From: Methylovirgula sp. HY1
GTDB lineage: Bacteria; Pseudomonadota; Alphaproteobacteria; Rhizobiales; Beijerinckiaceae
DNA length: 64,000 nt
Direction of reading: 5' to 3'
NCBI RefSeq assembly: GCF_019343105.1
Contig: NZ_CP073764.1
Location: forward strand, 1,488,001-1,552,000
Shown: positions 1 through 9,702 of the stretch, one piece after another
How positions within the stretch are numbered: the first letter of the stretch is position 1
Layout of the letters: each line of letters opens with the position of its first letter
Program-made: the position numbers and the translations under genes
The notes under the pieces: model-generated
The model's input: only the letters and a program-made list of their open reading frames with translations
What the model was told of the DNA's origin: nothing
Database searches by the model: none

Positions 1-41
1 AGGAGCTTTAGCGCGTAAGGCAGGCAGCAGGAGACAATAGG

Positions 42-368
42 ATGCCCCTGACAAAAAGTTTCCGTGAGACCGTGCAGGAGCGAGCGGCTGGCGACCCGGC
101 GTTTCGCGAGGCCTTGTTCCAGGAGGCCGTGCAAGCGCTCCTCGCAGGCGATGCGGATGCCGGGCGTGCAGCCATGCGCGACTATATCAATGCCACACTC
201 GGCTTCGAAAAGCTCGGCGCGGCGCTTGGCAGATCGCCCAAGAGCCTGATGCGCATGTTCGGATCAAGCGGCAATCCAACGGCGGAAAATCTGCTCGGCG
301 TGATCGGCGCGCTGCAGGCAGAGACCGGTGTTCGTCTTGAAGTTCGTGCGGTGGCCGACGCAGCCTGA
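42..368 (+). CDS. Antidote-like HTH protein next to type I restriction gene
   Basis: A 108-residue acidic, helical protein. Residues 50-95 look like the helix-turn-helix of addiction-module antidotes (a stretch with LGAALGRSPKSLMRMF, then NPTAENLLGVIGAL), which bind their own promoter and neutralise a toxin. A good ribosome site (AGGAG) lies 8 bases before the ATG. The reading frame at the left edge ends in TAA at 16-18, so a partner gene (toxin or hsdS/hsdM) probably lies upstream outside the window. The hsdR gene starts 15 bases downstream, so the two are probably co-transcribed. The family resemblance is by pattern only; it could instead be a small transcriptional regulator of the restriction locus. 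Confidence 0.7.
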   Translation: MPLTKSFRETVQERAAGDPAFREALFQEAVQALLAGDADAGRAAMRDYINATLGFEKLGAALGRSPKSLMRMFGSSGNPTAENLLGVIGALQAETGVRLEVRAVADAA

Positions 369-383
369 CGAAAGTCTCTCTCC

Positions 384-3300
384 ATGTCCAACTTCGCCTT
401 CCTTGCCGCCGAATTTCCAAGCGTCCATGAGGCGGCTTTGGAGGCGGAGCGGCAGGCGGCGGTGTCGCCCACGGCTGCGGCTTTCTTTGCGGGCAAGGCC
501 GTCGAAGTCGCGGTGAAATGGGCCTTTCGCACCGATCCCGACCTGAAGCTTCCCTATCAAGACAATATCGCCGCTTTGCTGCACGAGCCCTCCTTTCGCC
601 GTGCGGCAGGCGAGGCCGTCTTCGCCAAGGCGAAATATATCAACAGCCTGCGCAATCGCGCCGTGCATGAAGAAAAGACGATCCGCCCCGGCGATGCCCT
701 CGGCGCGGTGAAGGAGCTGTTCCACGTCTGCTTCTGGCTCGCCCGCACTTATGCGCGCCAAGCCAAGCCGGCCGATGGATTGGCTTTCGATCCGTCCGCT
801 CTGTCGCGCCGCGACGATGTGCTGAAAAAGACCTTCGCCTATGTGAAGGCGCAGCAGGCCGAGCTCGATGCCAAGAACGGCGAACTGGCAAAACTCCTCG
901 CCGATAAACAGACGCTCGACGATCAATTGAAGCAGCTGCGCGCTGAGGTCGCCACTGCCCGCAGGACCAGCGCGGCGCAGCCGGACCAGCACGACTATAA
1001 TGAAGCCGAGACGCGCGACCGCTATATCGATCTTCTGTTGCGCGAGGCCGGCTGGACGCTCGACCGGCCGGAGGACATCGAGTTTCGCGTCGAGGGCATG
1101 CCCAATAATGAAGGCATCGGCTTCGTCGACTATGTGCTCTGGGGTGCAGACGGCAAACCGCTCGGTCTCGTCGAGGCGAAACGCACGCGTGCCGATGCGC
1201 GCAAGGGTCAGCAGCAGGCGAAGCTCTATGCGGATTGCCTGGAAGCGCGCTACGGCCAGCGGCCGGTGATCTTCTATTCCAATGGCTACGAGCATTGGAT
1301 CTGGGACGATACGCGCTATCCGCCGCGCCAGATTGGCGGCTTCTACAAGCGCGATGAATTGGAGCTTTTGATCCAGCGCCGCACGAGCCGCAAAAGGCTT
1401 GCAGAAACGCGGATCAACACGGCCATTGCTGGGCACAAGCGGCCCTATCAGCAGCGCGCCATCCGCGCGATCGCGAAAAGCTTCGAGGAGGATGGCCTGC
1501 GCAAGGCGCTGCTTGTCATGGCAACCGGCTCCGGCAAGACGCGCACGGTGATCGCGTTGGTCGATCTTTTGATGCGGGCGGGCTGGGTGAAGCGCGTGCT
1601 GTTCCTTGCCGACCGTATCGCGCTGGTGAATCAGGCGACCGGCGCCTTCAAGGCGCATCTGCCGGATTGCGCGCCGGTGAACCTCGTTACCGAGCGATTG
1701 AGCGAAGGCCGCGTCTTCCTTTCCACCTATCCGACGATGATGAATTTGATCGACGGCAGGCAGGACGGAAAGGCGAAGTTCGGGCCGGGCCATTTTGACC
1801 TCATCGTCATCGACGAGGCGCATCGCTCTGTCTATCAGCGGTTTCGGGCGATCTTCGACTATTTCGACAGCTTCCTCGTCGGCCTGACCGCGACGCCCAA
1901 GGACGAAATCGACCATAACACTTATTCCTTGTTCGACCTCGAAGACGGCGTGCCGACCGATGCCTATTCGCTCGACGAGGCAGTGGCCGACGGCTATCTC
2001 GTGCCGCCGAAGGCGATCTCCGTGCCGCTCCGGATCGTGCGCTCGGGCCTGCGCTATGACGATCTGAGCGATGAGGAAAAAGACCAGTGGGACATGCTGG
2101 AATGGGGCGAGGAAGAGATCCCCGAAAGTGTCGAGGCGGCAGAGGTCAACAAGCGGCTGTTCAATGAAGACACCGTCGACCTCGTCATCGCGCATCTGAT
2201 GCAGAACGGTCTCAAGGTCGAGGGCGGCGACCGGCTCGGCAAGACGATCATCTTCGCCAAGAATCAGCCGCATGCGGAGTTCGTCGAAGACCGCTTCAAT
2301 GCAGCCTATCCCAATCTCGCGGGGCATTTCGCCCGCCTGATTACCAATAAGACGGGCCCATACGCGCAGACGCTCATCGATGATTTCTCGAAGAAGAGCA
2401 AGGCGCCGCATATTGCGATTTCGGTAGACATGCTCGACACCGGCATCGACGTGCCAGAAGTGGTGAACCTCGTCTTCTTCAAGCAGGTCCGCTCCAAAAC
2501 CAAGTTCTGGCAGATGATGGGGCGCGGCACGCGGCTTTGCCCGGACCTTTTCGGCCCCGGCCAGGACAAGGAGTTTTTCCGCGTCTTCGACTATTGCCAG
2601 AACCTCGAATTCTTCGGCGCCAATCCGGAAATGAAAGAGGCCAGCGCGGCGAAATCGCTGTCGGAACGGTTGTTCGCTGTACGCCTCGATCTCGCGCGAG
2701 CACTGGATAAAAAGCGTGGCAAGGTGATCGGGTTCGGCGAGGGAGAACAGGCGCCTTATGATGCGGAAGGGCCGGAAAATCCTTCGCCGAGCGAGGAGAA
2801 TATCCGCTCGAACGCGCTGAAGGTGTTGCAGGAAACGGTCGCTGGCATGAACCTCACCAATTTCATTGTCCGTCGGCGCCGCCGCACGGTCGAGAAATAC
2901 CAAAAAGCGGAAGTCTGGGCTGCGATCGATGACGAAAGTCGCCAAGAGCTGGTCGAGGAGATCGCGCCGCTACCCTCCGCAAATGGACTCGGAACGGAAG
3001 AGGCGAAGCGTTTCGATCTGTTGATGTTCTCGCTTGAGCTTGCGCTGCTAAGAGGGTCGAAGCGGTTCGATACGCTTCGCAAGCAATTGCTCGAAATCGC
3101 ATCGGCGCTCGAAGAGCAGACCGGTATTCCGGCGATCGCGCAACAGGCGGCGCTGATCGAGGAAACCCAGACCGATGCCTGGTGGGAAGGTATCACAGTG
3201 CCGCTGTTGGAACTCGTGCGCCTGCGCCTGCGCGACCTCGTCCAGCATATCGATAAGACAAAGAGGGCCATCGTCTATTCGAACTTTGCCGATGAGATCG

Positions 3301-3812
3301 GCGAAGGGATCGAGCTCGACCTGCCCCAAGTTGGCGCGGTCGATTTTGCCCGCTTCAAGCAGAAAGCGCGGCACTTTCTCAAGGCGCATGAAGACCACAT
3401 CGTGCTTCACAAGCTCCGCCAGGGTAAGCCAATGACGCCGACCGATCTGGGCGAACTCGAAAAAATGCTCATCGACGCCGGGGTCGGTGAGGCTGGTGAT
3501 ATCGAACGCGCACGTGAATCAAGCCAGGGCTTCGGCCGCTTTGTCCGCTCGCTCGTCGGGCTCGACCGCGCGGCGGTCGGTGAAGCTTTCGGCGAATTCC
3601 TCTCCTCCGGGACCGCGACGGCTACGCAGATCGAGTTCATCAATATGATCATTGAGCACCTGACCGACCAAGGTGTGATGGACCCGGTGCTGCTTTACAA
3701 GCCGCCGTTCACCGATATCGCGCCAACCGGGCCGGATCAGGTATTTGATGAGACGCGGGTCACGCAGCTTTTCAGGAAGATCCAAGAGTTCAACGACAGC
3801 GCGGTGGCTTAA
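384..3812 (+). CDS. hsdR: Type I restriction enzyme R subunit (HsdR)
   Basis: A 1142-residue motor and nuclease subunit of a type I restriction-modification complex; with HsdM and HsdS it translocates and cuts unmodified DNA. Residues 1-140 resemble the DUF4145 helical domain found at the front of EcoEI-type R subunits, followed by a coiled coil (about 150-195). The nuclease core has D249 and E264-A-K266 (PD-(D/E)xK). The helicase has Walker A ATGSGKT at 380-386, DEAH at 477-480 and a C-terminal helicase half with QMMGRGTRL. The last third matches the EcoEI R C-terminal domain. No frame break is seen. No hsdM or hsdS is present in the window, so they must be upstream or lost. Confidence 0.93.
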   Translation: MSNFAFLAAEFPSVHEAALEAERQAAVSPTAAAFFAGKAVEVAVKWAFRTDPDLKLPYQDNIAALLHEPSFRRAAGEAVFAKAKYINSLRNRAVHEEKTIRPGDALGAVKELFHVCFWLARTYARQAKPADGLAFDPSALSRRDDVLKKTFAYVKAQQAELDAKNGELAKLLADKQTLDDQLKQLRAEVATARRTSAAQPDQHDYNEAETRDRYIDLLLREAGWTLDRPEDIEFRVEGMPNNEGIGFVDYVLWGADGKPLGLVEAKRTRADARKGQQQAKLYADCLEARYGQRPVIFYSNGYEHWIWDDTRYPPRQIGGFYKRDELELLIQRRTSRKRLAETRINTAIAGHKRPYQQRAIRAIAKSFEEDGLRKALLVMATGSGKTRTVIALVDLLMRAGWVKRVLFLADRIALVNQATGAFKAHLPDCAPVNLVTERLSEGRVFLSTYPTMMNLIDGRQDGKAKFGPGHFDLIVIDEAHRSVYQRFRAIFDYFDSFLVGLTATPKDEIDHNTYSLFDLEDGVPTDAYSLDEAVADGYLVPPKAISVPLRIVRSGLRYDDLSDEEKDQWDMLEWGEEEIPESVEAAEVNKRLFNEDTVDLVIAHLMQNGLKVEGGDRLGKTIIFAKNQPHAEFVEDRFNAAYPNLAGHFARLITNKTGPYAQTLIDDFSKKSKAPHIAISVDMLDTGIDVPEVVNLVFFKQVRSKTKFWQMMGRGTRLCPDLFGPGQDKEFFRVFDYCQNLEFFGANPEMKEASAAKSLSERLFAVRLDLARALDKKRGKVIGFGEGEQAPYDAEGPENPSPSEENIRSNALKVLQETVAGMNLTNFIVRRRRRTVEKYQKAEVWAAIDDESRQELVEEIAPLPSANGLGTEEAKRFDLLMFSLELALLRGSKRFDTLRKQLLEIASALEEQTGIPAIAQQAALIEETQTDAWWEGITVPLLELVRLRLRDLVQHIDKTKRAIVYSNFADEIGEGIELDLPQVGAVDFARFKQKARHFLKAHEDHIVLHKLRQGKPMTPTDLGELEKMLIDAGVGEAGDIERARESSQGFGRFVRSLVGLDRAAVGEAFGEFLSSGTATATQIEFINMIIEHLTDQGVMDPVLLYKPPFTDIAPTGPDQVFDETRVTQLFRKIQEFNDSAVA

Positions 3813-3814
3813 TC

Positions 3815-3996
3815 GCGAAGCGGCTCCAACGAGCCGATAGCATAGCTGTTCGGCCTTCAGCGTTGAGGCACACAACGTCAATTGTGTCCGTTGGGGCGAT
3901 GTTGTAGCGCGGTTGTAGATTGCGCGCCGCACCCATCACAGACAGAAAGCCGTTCACTTCTTCCCAGGTGAACTCTCGGGTAAATTGTCTCGTACA
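3815..3996 (-). pseudogene. Fragment of SRAP/YedK (HMCES-like) peptidase gene
   Basis: The minus strand reads about 60 residues beginning C-T-R-Q-F and including EFTWEEV, RNLQPRYNIAPTDTIDVV and then a degraded RMRWGL-like end. This is the N-terminal signature of SOS-response-associated peptidases, which form a covalent adduct with abasic sites through Cys2. The canonical MCGRFT start has become L-C-T-R-Q-F, there is no start codon in place, and the similarity stops beside the hsdR stop codon. It is therefore a decayed 5' remnant, convergent with hsdR. Confidence 0.6.
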
Positions 3997-4106
3997 AAGG
4001 TTAGAGCGGCATCCTTAATTTAGCGCACGCTAGTAAGTTCCATAAGCCCGCTACGCCACCGACGAGAAACTGTGTTTCGGCGTGCAAAATTGGCTCTGAC
4101 TCAATT

Positions 4107-4493
4107 TTGATGGAGTTGAGGCGCCTGCTCGCATTGTTTTCACCATGGGACTCAATGCCATGCGCCATGCCCTCCGAGCGTCGCGTTTTGGTGCCGACTG
4201 GTTTTGTCGTTGAAAGCATAAGATATGATTTCGGCGGCCCGCTGCTCACCGTGCGGGCGCTGAGCAAGATCAGCTATTGCCCGGGATGCGGCGCCGGCTC
4301 GGCACGTATTCATAGTCGCTATCAACGCCGACTGACCGATCTTCCGATCGCGAGCAAGCCTGTTTGGATCGTAATCTTGGCGCGCCGGTTTCACTGCGAT
4401 GCCGTACTATGTGGGCGACGCATCTTCGCCGAACGCTTTGACAAAAAGGCCGGACACACGACAGCGCCTGACCACATGTTCTACCGAAATTAA
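4107..4493 (+). pseudogene. Truncated ISL3-family transposase N-terminus
   Basis: The reading frame contains the ISL3 zinc-finger start: a CPGCGAGSARIHSRYQR segment, RLTDLPI, then RRFHC-(x)5-C-x-RRIFAERF, as in ISL3 transposases. The similarity ends at about residue 110, the frame closes after FYRN, and the DDE catalytic domain is missing. The second metal-site CxxC is altered to C-x4-C, consistent with decay. It sits between the hsdR region and the SIR2 gene and marks an old insertion or deletion boundary. Confidence 0.7.
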
Positions 4494-4624
4494 ACTGCTT
4501 GCATTTGGCGGGGCGTCCACACACGATTGACAACATGCGTGCCAATCAATCATGTTCAGGCACCTACGGAGTCAGCATCTGAACACATTTCATTCGTCGT
4601 CCGACGAACGGGAGCAGACTTGAG

Positions 4625-7600
4625 ATGAAGATCCAAGAGCTAGCTGATTTTGTTGCGCTGGAGCGCCTCGCTCGCTCACTTTGGCGAAACGGAGAAAGTC
4701 GCGGTGCCGCGCTATTGGTCGGCGCTGGATTCAGCAGATTCGCGAATTTAGCCGCAGCCGACACTTCGAAGCCTCCTGTCTGGAATGACCTCAGAATGCG
4801 AATGGCGGCCGAGATTTACTCGGGCGTACCAGAAAATAAAATTCCAAGCGATCCGTTACGATTGGCTGAGGAATATCAGGCACTGCTAGGTCGAGCCGCC
4901 GTCGATGACTTCATACGTAGCCAGGTGCTCGATCACGCTTGGGAGCCAAGTGAAACTCATGATGAACTCATGCGACTACCATGGTCCGACGTCCTCACAA
5001 CCAATTGGGACAGCCTTCTTGAGCGCGCTGCGCGATCTGTCGGTGAAATTGGCTACGAGCCGGTGCTCGTAGAAAGTGACATCGCGCGCGCAAAGTCACC
5101 TCGCATTATCAAGCTGCACGGCAACGTGCCCACTGGTCCCTTTATCTTCACCGAAGAGGACTATCGAACTTATCCGGTTCAACACGCACCATTCGTGAAT
5201 TTGGCGCGGCAGATATTCCTCGAAAATGAACTATGCCTTATCGGATTTTCCGGTAATGATCCAAATTTTCTCCAATGGTCAGGGTGGGTTCGAGACAACC
5301 TTGGAGCCAGCACACGGCGAATTTATTTAGTAGGCATTCTTGATCTACACCCTGCCACGCGCCGCCTTCTTGAAGCGAGGAAAGTTGCTCCCGTCGATCT
5401 CGCACCGCTCGTTGAAGGTCTAGACAGCAATCATCGACACATCGCTGCGATTAAGCAACTGATCAATTTCTTGCACGAAGCCAAACCGGTGCCCGCTTAT
5501 GCCTGGACACCAGGCGTGCGACTTGATTCAGCACCCGGAACGCCCGATGAGTTTCAACGACGGCACCGCGACCTAGCATATGCCGCCAATTTGCTAGATG
5601 GCGCCGCCCTCCAATGGCAGGCAGAACGTGAAAGCTATCCCGGGTGGATCGTCTGCCCCTACGAAAAGCGCAGTGCCATACGCCACGGCACAGATGTGAC
5701 CCCGATGCCGTCGAGAGAGATCCTCGCGCGCTTAAATACTCAACGACAACATCGCATTCTTTACGAACTGGCATGGCGCTTTGAAGTCTCTTTCTGGTCG
5801 ATCCCCACCTTCTTATTTGAGCTGTTTCACGCTGTCGCGACGCCCATGCCAAACTCTGGGTTATCGAGCCACGAACACCTCACAATCGCGACCATTCTGC
5901 TGAGGACAGCGAGAGAAAGCGGAAACCAGGAGAAGTTTAATCAGATCTCTCAAATGATTGAGCAACATTCTGAGGTAGCCTCCGATTTTCGGGCAGCAGT
6001 CACATATCAAAAGTGCCTTTGGCATAGAGACCATCTCGACTTCGCCAACCTATCTAACGAACTACAACAGCTTTCAGGATCTGACCCAATCTGGGGCCTA
6101 AGGCGCGCCGGATTGCATTGTGAGCTAATTGAATACGACAAAGCTAATGACCTAATTGTAGCAACCCTGAACGACTTGCGGAAACGCCAGCGCCAAGACC
6201 GTAAGTCTCTGTGGGTATTGTCGCGTCGAGCCTGGGCGCAATTTCTAGATCGCGCCTCCGACAGGGGCTTTCGGTTCGCACAAAAGGAAGTCCAAAGCGG
6301 CACCCGTTATGAAGATTGGCCACTGGAATTCAAAGCGACAAAATCGGATCCTTGGGACGAATTGAGATACGCGGAAGATGAAATTGCGGAGGCACATCGA
6401 AAGCAGTCCGAAACGGCTTTTGACATAAAACCCCATTTCGATGCAGGGACCTACACAGAGCAAGGAGAAGGCATACAGTTCAGCAGCTGGACCGTTCAAC
6501 TTCCAAGCTATGGGCTCGGCCGATTAACAGACTCGATCGGGGTTCCAGTCACCTTTGCTTGGACATCAATTCTTGCAACCGCATTCAAAAATGCTGCCAC
6601 GTTAGAATTTGAACCAACCGAAGCCTGGTATTTATTTCTACTGCGAATTCTCCGCAACCACGAAGATCCATTGATCGATCAGTTTTTGAACCGAGTCGCG
6701 GTTGCCAAGTTGGCGAATGAAACCGTATCTGCGCTTACCGAGCGACTGACCAACGCCGTCGCTTTCTGGCGTCGCCGAACAATTAAGACGGACCCATCTT
6801 CCGGCAGGAAGATATTTGATACGAGAGTCATCGAAAAGCTTCGCGTCTTAATCGAAGTACTTTCACGATTGGCCATTAGATTGGCCCCCGAAAAAGCACG
6901 ACCGTTGTATGATTTGGCTCTTGGCGTCGTTAGAGACGCCGACCTCAGACATATGTGGCTGCTTCAGCCTGTTGATCATCTCCTTCAACGATCCGGCGAA
7001 GCGATGCCAAAAGAACTAAGAGCGGAACTCGTCCCCTCTGCAATTGAATTCCCGATACAGGGCGAAATTGGTATGTCGGTACCCGAAAGAGAATGGCCGA
7101 CCCCAGTTTCTCACATTGCAAATTGCCCCCTTAGGAGAAATGCAAAAGAAGCCGTCTGGAGCGTGCGCATACAGCAACTAATCAGCGCGACGCGAACCGG
7201 CGACTCGGCATCCCGCCCGGACGCGGCGCTGAGGCTCTGTTTCCTCGACGACGCGCGGCTCCTTTCGGCGGCGGAACAAGAGAGTTTTGGTCAAGCGTTA
7301 TGGGCTCAGCAAGACCCGGAAAAGCACATACCCAACAATACGCATTTGCTAGCGCATGTTTTCCTCCGTGTCGCAGCACCAGATCCTGATGCTGCGGCGC
7401 GTTATTTCACTGAAATCCTATTCAAGGCGCCAGCGAAAGACCTGCTTACTAACGAAGCCTCCCTGATGGCTATGGTGGGGGCCGCCGCGCCCACGGCTCA
7501 TCCGTCGAGGATTTTACGGCCTACGCGGGCTGATGCTATTCGAATATTCGATGAGATGTTGGCTCTAAAACCAGCGCACATAACCCCGCCAAATGCCCTG

Positions 7601-8275
7601 GGTGTTGAACTCCAACGCAAAGGCGTTACACGTCAATTTGGGCCCCTTCTGATCAAATCTCTGATGCCTGTTTTCGAACCGTCCGATTACACCGACAGGC
7701 GGATTGATTTGCTGTTTGAATTAATCGAAACGGCTATCGCGCCATCCGCGATCAGCGCGCTGCCCATTGTCGTGCGAATTCGGCCCGAATTCGAGGAAAA
7801 AGCCATCAATGCCATTCGTCGCGCACTCGTGGGTAGAAAACTCGATGAAATTTCCGGCGGAGTAAATGCCATTGAAAATTGGCTATTCCCCAGGGACGAT
7901 AATTATCGATTGCCTGAAAGCGTTTCGGAGCATGTCGTTGCCGCCATCGCCCACCGGCGAGAAATAGGTCTTGCGAGCCTGCTTTGGTGTGCAAGGCGTC
8001 TATTGGATGCTGACGTGTTGCCAGAGAAACAACGAAGCATTCTTGTTGAAGCAATTCGAGATTTGTTCAACGAGACTAGATACGACCGTATTGAACTGAG
8101 CAACGAACGGGGAATATCCTTGTCTTTTGTTCGCGTTGAATGCGTCAAGCTTGCGAAGAAATTATTCGCTCTTGGCACAGCCGACACAGCCATTACTGAT
8201 TGGCTCAAAGTCGGTAGGACAGACCCCCTGCCGGAAGTCAGATGGGCGCTCATTGAAGACGACGATCCTCAGTGA
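4625..8275 (+). CDS. SIR2-domain defence protein, DSR-like
   Basis: A 1216-residue protein with an N-terminal SIR2 NAD-binding domain (about 25-240): GAGFS at 34-38, TTNWD at 125-129 with the NADase asparagine N127, KLHGN with catalytic H165 at 163-167, and GFSGNDPN at 207-214. The remaining roughly 970 residues are helical with no recognised enzyme motif, as in defence-associated sirtuins (DSR1/DSR2), which deplete NAD+ when a phage component is sensed. Length and architecture fit that group, but the specific family is inference. The gene is clearly less GC-rich than its neighbours and stands alone between transposon debris, so recent transfer is likely. The start is the ATG after GGAGCAGACTTGAG. 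Confidence 0.8.
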   Translation: MKIQELADFVALERLARSLWRNGESRGAALLVGAGFSRFANLAAADTSKPPVWNDLRMRMAAEIYSGVPENKIPSDPLRLAEEYQALLGRAAVDDFIRSQVLDHAWEPSETHDELMRLPWSDVLTTNWDSLLERAARSVGEIGYEPVLVESDIARAKSPRIIKLHGNVPTGPFIFTEEDYRTYPVQHAPFVNLARQIFLENELCLIGFSGNDPNFLQWSGWVRDNLGASTRRIYLVGILDLHPATRRLLEARKVAPVDLAPLVEGLDSNHRHIAAIKQLINFLHEAKPVPAYAWTPGVRLDSAPGTPDEFQRRHRDLAYAANLLDGAALQWQAERESYPGWIVCPYEKRSAIRHGTDVTPMPSREILARLNTQRQHRILYELAWRFEVSFWSIPTFLFELFHAVATPMPNSGLSSHEHLTIATILLRTARESGNQEKFNQISQMIEQHSEVASDFRAAVTYQKCLWHRDHLDFANLSNELQQLSGSDPIWGLRRAGLHCELIEYDKANDLIVATLNDLRKRQRQDRKSLWVLSRRAWAQFLDRASDRGFRFAQKEVQSGTRYEDWPLEFKATKSDPWDELRYAEDEIAEAHRKQSETAFDIKPHFDAGTYTEQGEGIQFSSWTVQLPSYGLGRLTDSIGVPVTFAWTSILATAFKNAATLEFEPTEAWYLFLLRILRNHEDPLIDQFLNRVAVAKLANETVSALTERLTNAVAFWRRRTIKTDPSSGRKIFDTRVIEKLRVLIEVLSRLAIRLAPEKARPLYDLALGVVRDADLRHMWLLQPVDHLLQRSGEAMPKELRAELVPSAIEFPIQGEIGMSVPEREWPTPVSHIANCPLRRNAKEAVWSVRIQQLISATRTGDSASRPDAALRLCFLDDARLLSAAEQESFGQALWAQQDPEKHIPNNTHLLAHVFLRVAAPDPDAAARYFTEILFKAPAKDLLTNEASLMAMVGAAAPTAHPSRILRPTRADAIRIFDEMLALKPAHITPPNALGVELQRKGVTRQFGPLLIKSLMPVFEPSDYTDRRIDLLFELIETAIAPSAISALPIVVRIRPEFEEKAINAIRRALVGRKLDEISGGVNAIENWLFPRDDNYRLPESVSEHVVAAIAHRREIGLASLLWCARRLLDADVLPEKQRSILVEAIRDLFNETRYDRIELSNERGISLSFVRVECVKLAKKLFALGTADTAITDWLKVGRTDPLPEVRWALIEDDDPQ

Positions 8276-8701
8276 TCCTATTCTGCCTTCGAAAAAACAA
8301 AAAAATACTTCGGAGGATAATCAGCGATGGCTGCGACCGCCTGAAACGCATTCTCCTGACTTGGACGAAAAAGTCGTCTTGGGCTTGAGTTCCCTTAAAG
8401 AATGGCACGAGATCAGGTTCTACGCGGTATAGCATCCACAGGGCTGGGATCGAGCTTGTAGTGGATCAGGTTTTCGACAGCAGCGATGTAGGTCGACACC
8501 TTCATTGAGGCGACCGGTGGTAACCAGCACATCCGGCTAGAACCGGCTGTTGAAGATCGCAAGACCGCACTTGCCATGGTGTTCAAGCTCGTTGAGGGTG
8601 CACAGAGCATAGCTCTTTCCCAAGCCGCCGTCGGGAAGACTTGCAGTCAAGGTCATCAACCACCTTGGGGATGAGGCGATGAAAATGTTTGGGGCGACGT
8701 G
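8276..8701. other. Intergenic stretch with possible IS256-type transposase scrap
   Basis: No intact gene is visible in these 426 bases. Around 8530-8620 the plus strand reads RLEPAVEDRKTALAMVF and then KLVEGAQ, which recalls the C-terminal part of IS256-family transposases from memory. The match is short, without a start, and breaks off immediately, so it is offered only as a likely scrap of mobile DNA. Confidence 0.3.
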
Positions 8702-9226
8702 ATGCTGATTTATAATTATGGATTGTTTTGGCGAAAGGATTGGATCCACTGGGGTCGCGGGAGCAACGCGGGGCACCTTAATGGCATGAAAGCAGGCGCC
8801 AAAACAAGCATACCCGTAGACTTTCGTGACCAGCAAGGCGTCTATTGTTTATATGATGAGAGCTTTAAGCTCGTCTATGTTGGCCAGGCTGGCGGAAAGA
8901 ACGATCAAAGGCTCTTTCAGCGATTGAAGCAGCACCGAGAGGATGCTGTTTCAGAACGCTGGTCAAGATTTTCATGGTTTGGAATCCGTCAAGTACTGCA
9001 GAGTGGGCTGCTCAAAGCGGAAAAATATACGGCACATCCAGATGTCGGAGACGTTCTAAATCACATTGAGGCAATCCTCATCGCCGCCGCGGAGCCGGTA
9101 CAAAATAGGCAGGGCGGAAAATTTGGTGACCATGTCGAACAGTATCTTCAATATCGAGACATCGAAAATGTTGGACCCGATACAAAAGATATGATTCGCG
9201 AGCTATGGGCATCCTCGAAAAAATAA
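8702..9226 (+). CDS. GIY-YIG nuclease family protein
   Basis: A 174-residue protein. From about residue 45 it reads GVYCLYDESFKLVYVGQAG, the GIY-YIG pair in the form GVY-(x)10-YVG, then RLFQRLKQH with the usual basic helix, and a glutamate in LNHIEAILIAA that fits the metal-binding Glu of the fold. GIY-YIG domains cut DNA and occur in homing, repair and defence proteins. There is no partner gene, so substrate and role are unknown. Its place between a SIR2 gene and IS debris suggests an island passenger, possibly defence related. A GTG directly before the ATG is an alternative start. Confidence 0.75.
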   Translation: MLIYNYGLFWRKDWIHWGRGSNAGHLNGMKAGAKTSIPVDFRDQQGVYCLYDESFKLVYVGQAGGKNDQRLFQRLKQHREDAVSERWSRFSWFGIRQVLQSGLLKAEKYTAHPDVGDVLNHIEAILIAAAEPVQNRQGGKFGDHVEQYLQYRDIENVGPDTKDMIRELWASSKK

Positions 9227-9333
9227 ACGGTTGCGAGCATGGATTTCCGTATGCGTCCGAGTGGCGCCACCTTGCGGATAATTGAGTTTCGGCAAAGCAT
9301 CTGACCTTAAGTCTATGCTTAAGGTCGGTTTTA

Positions 9334-9702
9334 ATGAGAGCTGAGGTCCTGAGCGGAATCGAGCGCCGTCGGCGGTGGTCGGACGATGAGAAGACGCAGA
9401 TCATTGACGAGACGTTGGTGCCCGGCGCGAAGGTTTCTACCGTCGCACGTCGATACGGGATTTCTGCCAGCCTGCTGTTCTCTTGGCGGCGCCAAGCACG
9501 CACAGATGTTGAGGCGCCCCCGCAGCTTGTTCCGGTGATGATCGCGGCGCCAGATGCGAATGCGGCCGTTCCTACAGTCATGCCGGCGTCGTCCGCTCCT
9601 GTCATGGAGCTGGATTTTGAAAACGGCGCGCGGCTTCGGATTTTTGGTGCCGCCACGTCTGACCTGGTGAAGGCCGTCATCGAGGCTATGACGCAGCGAT
9701 GA
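9334..9702 (+). CDS. tnpA: IS66-family TnpA-type protein
   Basis: A 122-residue IS66 accessory protein. The N-terminal HTH reads RRRWSDDEKTQIIDETL, then VARRYGISASLLFSWRRQAR, and the C-terminal half has the usual VMELDFENGARLRI segment. It overlaps a truncated tnpB by 4 bases (ATGA), as in intact IS66 elements, but tnpC is absent here, so this is the left remnant of an element different from the complete IS66 at 12032-14544. Confidence 0.8.
   Translation: MRAEVLSGIERRRRWSDDEKTQIIDETLVPGAKVSTVARRYGISASLLFSWRRQARTDVEAPPQLVPVMIAAPDANAAVPTVMPASSAPVMELDFENGARLRIFGAATSDLVKAVIEAMTQR

Noticed and set aside
264..2945. 893-residue open frame antisense to hsdR
   Set aside because: It mirrors hsdR codons, has Arg/Ala/Leu-rich shadow composition and no domain; hsdR has clear motifs.
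8537..8836. Minus-strand frame with a GGLGKSYAL stretch resembling a P-loop
   Set aside because: It runs into the GIY-YIG gene in antisense, lacks other ATPase motifs, and the plus strand gives a better explanation.
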